Part shown: positions 7,651 through 13,681 of the stretch, in pieces | Layout of the letters: each line of letters opens with the position of its first letter | Position numbering within the stretch: the first letter of the stretch is position 1 | Assembly: GCA_025360395.1 (NCBI GenBank) | Contig: JANYCH010000326.1 | Location: 1 to 13,681 of the forward strand | Reading direction: 5' to 3' | Source: Cytophagales bacterium | Lineage (GTDB): Bacteria > Bacteroidota > Bacteroidia > Cytophagales > UBA9547 | DNA length: 13,681 nucleotides | Notes under the pieces: model-generated | Seen by the model: the letters and a program-made list of their open reading frames with translations, nothing else | Database searches by the model: none | What the model was told of the DNA's origin: nothing | Position numbers and translations under genes: made by a program

Positions 7651-8526
7651 TTACACATTCATAGGAACTTCCATTACCAATATATCAGCATCAGGACTCT
7701 CCGCTTTAATGTTCACTTGTTTTACATCCCAAATACCAAAACCATCGCGGTTTCCTACCTTTTGCCCTTCTATGGTAAAATCACCTTTTAAAATAAAAGC
7801 ATAAACGCCGTTGCCCTCCTTTTTAATTTTATAGTCCGTTGCAAAATCCTTGTCAAACTTCCCAAGATGAAACCATGCATCCTGATGGATCCATACTCCG
7901 GCATCGTTAGGTTCGGGAGAAAGGATTTGCTGAAGCTTATTGTGCCTGTCAGCCAGGTTTAGGGTTATCTGGTCATATCTTGGTGTGACGTTCTTCTTGT
8001 TCGGAAATACCCAGATCTGGAGAAATTTCGCAGGAATGTTAGCGTTTTTGTTGTATTCGCTATGCTGAATACCGGTACCAGCACTTAAAACCTGAATATC
8101 ACCATGTTTGATCACTGCAACATTGTTCATGCTGTCTTTATGTTCAAGATCTCCTTCCAAAGGAATTGAGATTATCTCCATATTGTCATGTGGATGTTTC
8201 CCGAAACCTTTACCACCATCTACAGTATCATCGTTCAAAACACGGAGCACCCCAAAGTGCATCCTTTCAGGATTGTAATAGTTGGCAAAACTGAATGAAT
8301 GATAGCTGTTTAACCATCCATGGTTTGCATGTCCCCTGGTTTCAGCTCTGTGAATTATTGTATTTTCCATGATTTTAGAATTTGAATTTGGTAAATGATT
8401 AAAACCTATAATGTCTAATTGTTTAAGTTCGTCAATGTCATTTTTAATAACATTGCCCAGCACTGCTGAGGCTGCAAATATGCCTGTTCCCAACAGGCCC
8501 TTCTGAAGAAACCCTTTCCTGTCCAT
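7651..8526 (-). CDS. Pirin-family protein with Tat-like N-terminal leader
   Basis: Iron-binding bicupin of the pirin/YhhW family, 291 aa. The pirin part begins near residue 53 (MENTIIHRAETRG). It has the metal ligands of the N-terminal cupin: H111 and H113 (KHPHDNME), then H155 and E157 (IQHSEYN). The C-terminal cupin covers about 185-290. Ahead of it are about 50 extra residues that begin with RKGFLQK and a hydrophobic stretch (about 10-27). This resembles a twin-arginine leader with RK in place of RR, or a membrane anchor. The start at 8526 is supported by a perfect AAGGAGG six bases upstream. The internal ATG at 8370 has no such site. Some pirins degrade quercetin; the substrate here is unknown. 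It forms a single-gene unit. Confidence 0.93.
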   Translation of the reverse strand: MDRKGFLQKGLLGTGIFAASAVLGNVIKNDIDELKQLDIIGFNHLPNSNSKIMENTIIHRAETRGHANHGWLNSYHSFSFANYYNPERMHFGVLRVLNDDTVDGGKGFGKHPHDNMEIISIPLEGDLEHKDSMNNVAVIKHGDIQVLSAGTGIQHSEYNKNANIPAKFLQIWVFPNKKNVTPRYDQITLNLADRHNKLQQILSPEPNDAGVWIHQDAWFHLGKFDKDFATDYKIKKEGNGVYAFILKGDFTIEGQKVGNRDGFGIWDVKQVNIKAESPDADILVMEVPMNV

Positions 8527-8532
8527 TGATTA

Positions 8533-8539
8533 CCTCCTT
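8533..8539 (-). promoter_or_regulatory. Strong Shine-Dalgarno site of the pirin gene
   Basis: AAGGAGG on the minus strand lies six bases before the ATG at 8526. None of the other genes in the window has such a site before its start, which makes this one stand out. It also decides in favour of the long, leader-bearing form of pirin. Confidence 0.75.
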
Positions 8540-8640
8540 GTTTTGATAATACAAATGTCAGCTATTCGCTACCCAAAAGCATTGAACTAGATTAAGAAAT
8601 TATAATAACTTGAAATTCTTACCTGGTAGCGTCTATTAGT

Positions 8641-8655
8641 CGGATTACAAATCCG
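8641..8655. repeat. REP-like palindrome CGGATT-ACA-AATCCG
   Basis: A perfect 6-bp inverted repeat with a 3-base loop lies in the 252-bp gap between pirin and the CDF gene. From memory it resembles short palindromes scattered in Bacteroidota genomes and linked to IS200-like/RAYT transposases. I cannot confirm that from this single copy. It is not followed by a T-run long enough to be a convincing terminator. Confidence 0.45.
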
Positions 8656-8666
8656 TTTTATTGTTG

Positions 8667-8696
8667 GTTCCAGATGCCATTCGGAATATCTGGAAC
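8667..8696. repeat. Inverted repeat GTTCCAGAT/ATCTGGAAC
   Basis: A perfect 9-bp inverted repeat with a 12-base loop lies about 80 bp upstream of the CDF start and 11 bp after the REP-like palindrome. No T-run follows, so it is not a terminator. It could be a hairpin in the 5' leader, an operator, or the remnant of an element end. Confidence 0.6.
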
Positions 8697-8757
8697 AGCA
8701 TCATTCATAAAACTTTTCGAAATAAAAATAACACCCAATTCCAATTTGAACGAACTA

Positions 8758-8772
8758 TATTGTATCACAATA
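8758..8772. promoter_or_regulatory. Palindrome just upstream of the CDF start, candidate operator
   Basis: TATTGT-ATC-ACAATA is a perfect 6+6 palindrome that ends six bases before the ATG at 8779. Its size and place suit a dimeric repressor site or a small hairpin that masks the ribosome binding region. No metal-regulator gene is adjacent, so the binder is unknown. Confidence 0.4.
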
Positions 8773-8778
8773 AGTAAA

Positions 8779-9693
8779 ATGGGACAAGAACATCATCACC
8801 ACCACGCAGAAACGCTGACACATGTTAATACAGCATTTATAGTTGGCATTTCACTTAATTTTTTGTTTGTAATACTTGAAGTTATAGTAGGGTTATACAT
8901 TCATTCACTTTCATTGCTTTCAGACGCAGGCCACAATCTTGCAGATGTTGGCGCTTTGGCTCTTTCCCTATTGGCTTTCAGGCTGTTAAAAGTAAAATCT
9001 AATGAAACCTATACATACGGTTACCGCAAGACTTCCATTCTTGTGGCCTTGTTTAATGCCATGGTTTTGTTAGTTTCAATTGGTGCCATAGCATATGAAG
9101 CAATACATCGTTTCTTAAACCCGGAACCTATAGTGGGCACAACTATTGCCTGGGTTGCCGGAATTGGCATTATCATAAATGCCGGAACTGCTTTGATGTT
9201 CCTTCGGAACAAAGAAAAGGACCTCAACCAAAAAAGTGCCTATTTGCATTTGATGAGTGATGCGGTTGTTTCTTTCGGACTTGTTATTGGCGGTATTGTG
9301 ATGTTTTATACCAACTGGTTCTGGATTGACAGTGTTTTAAGTTTTGTAATTGCGGTGGTCATATTTTTCTCCACTTGGCAACTCCTCAAAGACAGTTTGC
9401 GATTGTCTCTTGACGGTGTTCCGGCAAATATAAAGGTTGAGGACATAAAGGTGGAAGCAAGAAAAATTACCGGAGTAAAGGACTTACACCATGTTCATAT
9501 CTGGGCGATAAGTACGACAGAAAATGCCCTGACCGCACATTTGGTTTTAGAAAAGAATATGACATTAGAGCAAGAAATAGCCATAAAAAGCCAATTCCGG
9601 CATGAGCTTGAACACAAAAATATACACCACATAACGCTTGAAACAGAAAGAGAAAACAACATGTGTGGATTAGAAGTATGTGATATAAGCTAA
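8779..9693 (+). CDS. Cation diffusion facilitator, zinc-type exporter
   Basis: Inner-membrane proton-coupled metal exporter of the CDF family, CzcD/ZitB/ZnT-like, 304 aa. ATG 8779 is chosen because it begins MGQEHHHHH, a cytoplasmic His-rich start typical of this group. A longer reading to 8674 would run through two inverted repeats and add 35 atypical residues. Six membrane helices lie in about residues 17-210. The metal site has HxxxD in helix 2 (H52, D56, within SDAGHNLADV) and HxxxD in helix 5 (H157, D161, within HLMSD). That pattern marks zinc-selective members. The cytoplasmic C-terminal domain covers about 215-295 and includes HHVHIWAIS, then a short tail with two Cys. It is monocistronic and convergent with the Crp/Fnr gene. 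Confidence 0.95.
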   Translation: MGQEHHHHHAETLTHVNTAFIVGISLNFLFVILEVIVGLYIHSLSLLSDAGHNLADVGALALSLLAFRLLKVKSNETYTYGYRKTSILVALFNAMVLLVSIGAIAYEAIHRFLNPEPIVGTTIAWVAGIGIIINAGTALMFLRNKEKDLNQKSAYLHLMSDAVVSFGLVIGGIVMFYTNWFWIDSVLSFVIAVVIFFSTWQLLKDSLRLSLDGVPANIKVEDIKVEARKITGVKDLHHVHIWAISTTENALTAHLVLEKNMTLEQEIAIKSQFRHELEHKNIHHITLETERENNMCGLEVCDIS

Positions 9694-9719
9694 TTTAGCT
9701 TCAGAGAACATGATGCTTC

Positions 9720-9770
9720 TCCAGGTCTGGCAGAAAGTCCTGGAATACCAGGCAATTGAACCTCTTTCTG
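9720..9770. repeat. Overlapping inverted repeats downstream of the CDF gene
   Basis: Three inverted repeats overlap here. An outer stem CAGAAAG/CTTTCTG (9731-9737 with 9764-9770) encloses an inner stem CCTGG-AATA-CCAGG (9739-9752). A third repeat, TCCAGG/CCTGGA (9720-9725 with 9739-9744), competes with both. The stretch is GC-richer than its surroundings and lies between convergent genes. It may act as a terminator, but the next T-rich run is far off (about 9809-9827). Confidence 0.55.
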
Positions 9771-9849
9771 GCCCTTTCTAGTTAAAACGAGGACATTTAG
9801 GGAGTATGATTTTTAATTATTTTTTCACAAATACTGCATTCACTCACAA

Positions 9850-10452
9850 CTAATACGCCCGCGTCATCTTAGCCCGTACTTTACTCAGAAACTCCGGGGA
9901 GATGCCGAGGTAAGAGGCAATATGGTGCTGTGCAACTCTTTGAGGTATAGTGGGATAATGAACCAGAAACTCCTCATATTTTTCCTGGGCCGATTTGGAA
10001 ATTGTATCAATTAACCTGTTTTGTGTGGCAGCCAGGTTTCTTTGAACCATCAACCTGAAAACCCTTTCAAAATAAGGTAATTCATTCAAAAGCCTGTCTT
10101 TAGATTCCGGATTAAGGATCAGCAACTCGCAATCTTCCAGGGTTTCAATAAATAATTTGGAAGGCACCTGATTGTGAAAACTTGCAATGTCGCTTACCCA
10201 CCAATCTTCAATAACAAATTGCAATATGACTTCAAATCCGTTTTGGTCAACATAAAAGGTTCTAATGCAACCTTTTAAAACATACGCTTCAAAGTTGCAT
10301 ATTTCACCTTCTTGTAAAAGAAAAGATTTTTTAGGTATTGTTTTGTACTGTAAAATAGAATCAAAAAAATCTAATTCTTTGGTTGAAAATGAATGGCAGC
10401 GACAAACATGATCATTGATCTTATCAAAATTTACCAGTGCCATTACCTTCAT
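9850..10452 (-). CDS. Crp/Fnr-family transcriptional regulator
   Basis: Transcription factor of 200 aa. The N-terminal cyclic-nucleotide-binding-type beta-barrel covers about residues 25-120 (LLQEGEICN, VLKGCIRTFY, FVIEDWWVSDIASF). A long dimerisation helix follows, then a C-terminal helix-turn-helix (about 165-198; HHIASYLGISPEFLSKVRAK). This is the short Crp/Fnr form common in Bacteroidota. The barrel lacks the canonical cAMP-contact RxS motif, and there is no N-terminal iron-sulphur cysteine cluster, so the ligand is unknown. ATG 10452 stands eight bases after the stop of the preceding gene; an ATG three codons later is possible. It is the last gene of a three-gene operon. No clear terminator is seen after it. 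Confidence 0.92.
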   Translation of the reverse strand: MKVMALVNFDKINDHVCRCHSFSTKELDFFDSILQYKTIPKKSFLLQEGEICNFEAYVLKGCIRTFYVDQNGFEVILQFVIEDWWVSDIASFHNQVPSKLFIETLEDCELLILNPESKDRLLNELPYFERVFRLMVQRNLAATQNRLIDTISKSAQEKYEEFLVHYPTIPQRVAQHHIASYLGISPEFLSKVRAKMTRAY

Positions 10453-10460
10453 AATTTTTA

Positions 10461-10769
10461 TTAAACCAATTGAATATCAGAAACCCGGATAATTATAACA
10501 TCCTGATTAAAAGTTTCTTCTAGTTCCTTTTTATACTTTTTCCAGTATAGAGAATTGAAATTTTCAGACATCACTTCATGAATTATGATTTCATCCCTGA
10601 CAGTTTTGGATTCATTTTCCTTCCACAACCCTACTGCCGGGGCTCTTTGATAAATGGTAATCCCACCAAACTTTTCAGTTAGTTCTTCCTTAATTGTGTC
10701 AAATGGTTTCCGGGGAAACATGGCTCCCTGGGAATCATAAAGTGGCAAAAAAATCTGGATAAGTTTCAT
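10461..10769 (-). CDS. Conserved hypothetical protein, 102 aa
   Basis: Small soluble protein with no signal peptide or membrane helix. It begins MKLIQIFLPLYD and contains EELTEKFGGITIYQRAP near residues 28-44. Next come GLWKENE and RDEIIIHEVM, and it ends with a hydrophobic strand, VIIIRVSDIQLV. The strand-helix-strand order hints at a ferredoxin-like (alpha-beta) fold. Similar short proteins seem to occur widely in bacteria, as far as I recall, but without a known role. It starts one base after the stop of the HTH-like gene and ends eight bases before the Crp/Fnr gene, so the three are surely co-transcribed. It has no residues that mark it as an enzyme. Confidence 0.85.
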   Translation of the reverse strand: MKLIQIFLPLYDSQGAMFPRKPFDTIKEELTEKFGGITIYQRAPAVGLWKENESKTVRDEIIIHEVMSENFNSLYWKKYKKELEETFNQDVIIIRVSDIQLV

Positions 10770-10770
10770 T

Positions 10771-11160
10771 CTAAATCTTTCCTTTACTCAATATCTGGAT
10801 TATCCTTTCCTTTTCATCAACCAGTTTCGACAGCAATTCTACTTCCCTTTTGAGCATTTGTGGATCGTCTTTAGATAGGGCATTATATTGAAAATCAACA
10901 TCTTTAACAGTTAAAGAAGCCTCTTTTTCTTTACAAATACCAAGGGAACTTAAGAACTCACAAAAGTCCATGTCAATATTTCTCAGATAAGCATAAACCT
11001 GCTTCAGAGACAGATCAGGCTTTTCAAAATCTTTATAGATGCCTGCAGGAGTTTTTTTCAAAGAAAGTGCCAAAGTATTGTATACAGAAATGTTATTTAA
11101 TTTGATCAATTCACTTATTTTATTTCCAATGTGGATATTATCAATATTTTTTAATTCCAT
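10771..11160 (-). CDS. Small HTH-like (XRE-type) protein with coiled-coil tail
   Basis: Protein of 129 aa starting at ATG 11160 (MELKNIDNIHIG). Residues about 10-70 look like a divergent XRE/Cro-type helix-turn-helix. The order is GNKISELIKLNNISVYNTLA, then a recognition-like helix KKTPAGIYKDF, then LKQVYAYLRNIDMDF. The last 35 residues (about 93-129) are rich in Glu, Lys and Leu, and probably form a coiled coil for dimerisation. Small regulators of this build are frequent in Bacteroidota. The frame stays open to 11352, but that extension would run antisense through the gene on the plus strand and is rejected. It heads the operon with the 102-aa protein and Crp/Fnr, and faces another small HTH-like gene across an 85-bp gap. 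Confidence 0.78.
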   Translation of the reverse strand: MELKNIDNIHIGNKISELIKLNNISVYNTLALSLKKTPAGIYKDFEKPDLSLKQVYAYLRNIDMDFCEFLSSLGICKEKEASLTVKDVDFQYNALSKDDPQMLKREVELLSKLVDEKERIIQILSKGKI

Positions 11161-11189
11161 TACGTATATAATAAATCTACTTTGTATAT

Positions 11190-11205
11190 ATTTGCCAGGA
11201 CAAAT
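11190..11205. promoter_or_regulatory. Inverted repeat in divergent promoter region
   Basis: ATTTG-CCAGGA-CAAAT is a 5+5 inverted repeat in the middle of the 85-bp region between two divergent HTH-like genes. It could be an operator for one of them. The arms are short and the region is AT-rich, so chance is possible. Confidence 0.35.
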
Positions 11206-11245
11206 CAAGTAATAATTTTCCAAATCAAAAAAGTAATTGTTCAAA

Positions 11246-11494
11246 ATGCACAATTCAAACAAAAAAACGAATATCGGGAAGCTATATAACGAGCTGAATA
11301 CCGAAAGAAAAAAAATATTAATGAATTCTTTCAAGCAGGAATTTGGTCTCAAAACTGACGCAAGGCTTTACAAACTACTGGGAAAACCTCATTTGCTGAC
11401 AGCATTAGAAGCTGATTTTCTGTCTAAGGCATTGGATTGTAAATGGGATGACATCTTAGAGAAAAACAAAATGGACAATTCGATACTTATATAA
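11246..11494 (+). CDS. Small hypothetical protein, possibly DNA-binding
   Basis: Protein of 82 aa with no signal peptide or membrane helix. ATG 11246 is preferred to a TTG three codons upstream. It is basic in the N-terminal half. The core (about residues 16-73) reads as several short helices: KLYNELNTERKKI, then SFKQEFGLKTDARLYKLLG, then LTALEADFLSKALDCKWDDIL. The arrangement resembles small Cro-like or phage-type HTH proteins in which a recognition helix precedes a Gly-Lys turn, but the match is by eye only. It is divergent from the other HTH-like gene and 28 bp ahead of the 47-aa coiled-coil gene. Nothing further about its function can be read. Confidence 0.68.
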   Translation: MHNSNKKTNIGKLYNELNTERKKILMNSFKQEFGLKTDARLYKLLGKPHLLTALEADFLSKALDCKWDDILEKNKMDNSILI

Positions 11495-11522
11495 ACATTA
11501 TTTGGACAATTTCTTAGGTTAA

Positions 11523-11666
11523 ATGAAGACTAAAATTAAAACTTTGGAGCAGGAAGTAGCTGAGGCTAAACTTAAGTTAAAAGCAGAATTGGAAAACCTG
11601 GAGTCTACACGTAAACTGATACGTGAGCAAAATAAAAGATTAGATATTGAAAATGGAAAACAATAG
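11523..11666 (+). CDS. Small coiled-coil protein, 47 aa
   Basis: A short gene of 47 codons plus stop. Its ATG follows directly after an in-frame TAA. The product is almost entirely Lys, Glu, Leu, Ala and Asn, with Leu or Val at heptad-like intervals (about residues 8, 12, 15, 19, 23, 26). It should be one long helix or coiled coil. It lies 28 bp after the HTH-like gene on the same strand and 71 bp before the helicase. Reality as a gene is likely but not certain, since low-complexity helical frames arise easily in AT-rich DNA. It could be a small partner of the helicase or of the preceding protein; this is inference from position only. Confidence 0.5.
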   Translation: MKTKIKTLEQEVAEAKLKLKAELENLESTRKLIREQNKRLDIENGKQ

Positions 11667-11693
11667 GAATCACTAAGAAGCATATTTTGTGAT

Positions 11694-11725
11694 AATAAAA
11701 GCAATGAGTAGATTAAGCTTTTATT
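11694..11725. promoter_or_regulatory. 9-bp inverted repeat ahead of the helicase gene
   Basis: AATAAAAGC/GCTTTTATT is a perfect 9-bp inverted repeat with a 14-base loop. It ends 12 bases before the helicase ATG. It may be a weak terminator for the two small genes, since the 3' arm is T-rich, or a leader hairpin controlling the helicase. Both readings are inference. Confidence 0.45.
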
Positions 11726-11737
11726 CATATTTACCAG

Positions 11738-13681
11738 ATGGAAATTACCATTGTCCAGGATTCTGCAAGGATTGCAGCAGAATACATAAACACTACTGAA
11801 AAACATATTTTTCTTACGGGGAAAGCCGGTACCGGAAAAACTACATTTTTACAAAGGATATCCAAAAGCTGCCATAAAAACACAGTTATCGCAGCCCCAA
11901 CCGGAATAGCGGCAATAAATGCAGGAGGAGTTACGCTCCATTCGCTTTTTCATCTTCCTTTCGGTGTTTATATTCCTGACCGCAACTGGAATGCATCTTC
12001 TCAATTAAATTTCAAGGTCACCTCTCCTGTTTCGCTCATCAGAGATTTGCAAATGAACGAAACCAAGCGACGATTACTCAGGGAAATGGAATTGCTTATC
12101 ATTGACGAAGTAAGTATGCTTCGGGCTGATTTGCTTGATGCCATTGATGATATTTTACGACATGTGAGAAGGAACCCCAGGACAGCATTTGGCGGTGTTC
12201 AGTTGCTTTTTATTGGCGATATGCTTCAGTTGCCACCTGTGGTAAGAGGAGAAGAAGGTGCGTTACTGAGTAAGTTTTATAAAAGCAATTACTTTTTCGA
12301 TGCACACTCTTTGCAACACAATAAACCTGTTTATATAGAACTAGATAAAATTTACCGTCAATCTGACCCGAAATTCCTTCGCCTGCTCAATCATCTGAGA
12401 GATGATGAATTGGACAATGAAGATTTTGAAATTTTAAATGAAAGGGTATTTCCCGAATTCCAATCCAAAACCGGAGATGGATACATTCACCTGGTTACAC
12501 ATAATAACAAGGCAGACCAGATCAATCAACTGGCACTACAGCAGTTACCTGAAAAGATGATATCTTTTGTGGCAGAAGTAGAAGGCGAATATCCTGAAAA
12601 TCTATACCCGATTGAAAGGATTATGGACCTTAAAAAAGGCGCCCAGGTGATGTTTATAAAAAATGATTCATCGGCAGACAGAAGGTATTTTAATGGTAAA
12701 ATCGGGATTGTCAAAAGTTTGGATAAGGATGATATTGAAGTGCAGTTCAATGATGGAACGCCTTCAGTAAAAGTAGAAAAGTATGCCTGGGAGAATAAAA
12801 GATATACTTTGAATGAAATAACCAACCAGATTGAAGAAGAAATGATAGGGAAGTTCTCTCATTTCCCACTAAAACTTGCCTGGGCCATTACGATACATAA
12901 AAGCCAGGGTTTAACATTTGACAAGGCCATAGTGGATATTTCAGGAGCTTTCGCACCAGGCCAGGTATATGTCGCTCTTTCCCGGCTTCGTACTCTCGAA
13001 GGTTTGATCATGACCTATAATGTACAAAGAGGAAATGTGCTGAAAGATCAAACACTTCTTTCATTCACCAAACAAAAAACAAACCATACAGAACTTACAG
13101 ACAATCTTAAAATTGATTCTCATACTTATTTCCAGCGTTTTATCTTAAATGCTTTTGATTTTTCGCACCTCCACAAACTGGCTTCAGAACATGCGTTAAG
13201 CTATGAAAAAGACATAATGAGGTCTGAAAAGCAGAAACATCAGAAATGGGGAAAGGAATGGCTGAAAAAAGTAGAAGCTGCCAAACTAATAGCAGATAAA
13301 TTTCCTCCGCATATTCAGAACATCTTCATTGAAAATGGAGAAGACACTTTGGTAAAAGTGCTTGAAAGAGTTTCAGCAGCAAAAAAATATTTTGAGCCCT
13401 TGTTTCATGATTTGTCCCAAAGCATGAAAATCCAAACACATCTAATCCAGGAAAGCAAAAAGGTGAAAGGCTATCTGGATGAATTAAAGGAACTTGACAA
13501 CTACCGTTTTAAACAATGGCAGCAAATTTCAAGAGCAGAAACGCTTCTTAAAGCTGCAAATATGGGAAGTGGTTTCGACAAAGGTGAGATTATAGATGTT
13601 GATTTACTGAATAAACGAATCTCAGAAGCGGCGGAAAAATATGTTCCTAAACCAAAAGAGAAAAAGGAGAAGCTTCCAAAG
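11738..13681 (+). CDS. PIF1-like superfamily 1 helicase, 3' end outside window
   Basis: ATP-dependent DNA helicase; 648 codons are visible without a stop at the window edge. Walker A is FLTGKAGTGKTTF with Lys at 34. Motif Ia is APTGIAAINAGG (53-64), followed by LHSLFHLPF. Walker B is LLIIDEVSML with D123/E124. Motif III is FIGDMLQLPPV (158-168), and a KIYRQ motif comes later. The C-terminal RecA-like domain ends with AITIHKSQGLTFD (H387) and VALSRLRTLEGL (from 412). Together these mark the PIF1/RecD-like group. About 230 mainly helical, Lys/Glu-rich residues follow; related Bacteroidota proteins often carry HRDC and helix-turn-helix domains there, but the end is missing. ATG 11738 gives a start about 25 residues before Walker A. 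Likely role: replication or repair of structured DNA. Confidence 0.93.
   Translation, partial: MEITIVQDSARIAAEYINTTEKHIFLTGKAGTGKTTFLQRISKSCHKNTVIAAPTGIAAINAGGVTLHSLFHLPFGVYIPDRNWNASSQLNFKVTSPVSLIRDLQMNETKRRLLREMELLIIDEVSMLRADLLDAIDDILRHVRRNPRTAFGGVQLLFIGDMLQLPPVVRGEEGALLSKFYKSNYFFDAHSLQHNKPVYIELDKIYRQSDPKFLRLLNHLRDDELDNEDFEILNERVFPEFQSKTGDGYIHLVTHNNKADQINQLALQQLPEKMISFVAEVEGEYPENLYPIERIMDLKKGAQVMFIKNDSSADRRYFNGKIGIVKSLDKDDIEVQFNDGTPSVKVEKYAWENKRYTLNEITNQIEEEMIGKFSHFPLKLAWAITIHKSQGLTFDKAIVDISGAFAPGQVYVALSRLRTLEGLIMTYNVQRGNVLKDQTLLSFTKQKTNHTELTDNLKIDSHTYFQRFILNAFDFSHLHKLASEHALSYEKDIMRSEKQKHQKWGKEWLKKVEAAKLIADKFPPHIQNIFIENGEDTLVKVLERVSAAKKYFEPLFHDLSQSMKIQTHLIQESKKVKGYLDELKELDNYRFKQWQQISRAETLLKAANMGSGFDKGEIIDVDLLNKRISEAAEKYVPKPKEKKEKLPK

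Noticed and set aside
8368..8370. Internal ATG of pirin as the true start
   Set aside because: No Shine-Dalgarno precedes it, whereas the upstream ATG has a perfect one. A second product from here is not excluded.
8631..8675. A possible tRNA fragment, because a short stem with a 7-base loop resembles an anticodon arm
   Set aside because: No acceptor, D or T arm can be built around it, and the implied anticodon would not be a normal one.
8674..8778. A longer N-terminus for the CDF exporter, starting at ATG 8674
   Set aside because: The extension of 35 residues is atypical for the family and would run through an inverted repeat and a palindrome. ATG 8779 gives the expected His-rich start.
11161..11352. 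A longer, hydrophobic N-terminus for the HTH-like minus-strand gene
   Set aside because: It would lie antisense to the plus-strand 82-aa gene and cross the divergent promoter region. ATG 11160 starts cleanly at the conserved part.
11519..11806. An open minus-strand frame of 95 codons over the start of the helicase
   Set aside because: It is opposite the coiled-coil gene and the helicase start, and its product is low-complexity, rich in Leu, Ser and Phe, as expected from the reverse of helical coding sequence.
12526..12825. An open minus-strand frame of 99 codons inside the helicase
   Set aside because: The plus strand encodes conserved helicase sequence in this stretch; the reverse product has no recognisable motif.

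Overview
The window looks like chromosomal DNA of a Bacteroidota bacterium (Cytophaga/Sphingobacteria-like). It is AT-rich with short intergenic gaps, and almost no gene has a Shine-Dalgarno sequence. The gene families are typical of that phylum: a TPR-fused LytS-type kinase with a LytTR regulator, a minimal MerR protein divergent from an M23 peptidase, a leader-bearing pirin, and a short Crp/Fnr protein. I see no rRNA, tRNA, CRISPR array or complete mobile element.

Layout. 1-2784: a two-gene signalling operon (TPR sensor kinase, then LytTR response regulator) ends in a stop codon that overlaps the stop of a convergent MerR-type regulator (2781-3119). 3120-3243: a divergent control region leads into a secreted M23 metallopeptidase (3244-5136). 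5177-6165: a BCP/PrxQ peroxiredoxin overlaps by one base a PduO-type cobalamin adenosyltransferase. 6169-7534 (minus): an unknown 125-aa protein is followed by a zinc-binding CZB-PAS protein with no output domain. 7651-8526 (minus): a pirin carries a Tat-like N-terminal leader, a true Shine-Dalgarno and a good intrinsic terminator. 8779-9693: a zinc-type cation diffusion facilitator is bracketed by several inverted repeats. 9850-11160 (minus): a tight three-gene operon encodes a small HTH-like protein, a conserved unknown and a Crp/Fnr regulator. 11246-11666: two small plus-strand genes, an HTH-like protein and a 47-aa coiled coil. 11738-end: a PIF1-like helicase runs off the window.

How the genes may work together (inference). 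The kinase and regulator should form a phosphorelay. The MerR protein may control its own promoter and that of the M23 peptidase, because a perfect 12-bp palindrome lies in the spacer of a plausible M23 promoter. The peroxiredoxin and adenosyltransferase are probably co-transcribed. The CZB-PAS protein and the CDF transporter both involve zinc but are in separate units. Most genes are ordinary housekeeping or regulatory ones. I do not see a clear new multi-gene system. The less-explained parts are the divergent HTH-like pair with the small genes beside the helicase, the orphan CZB-PAS protein, and the inverted repeats around the CDF gene.
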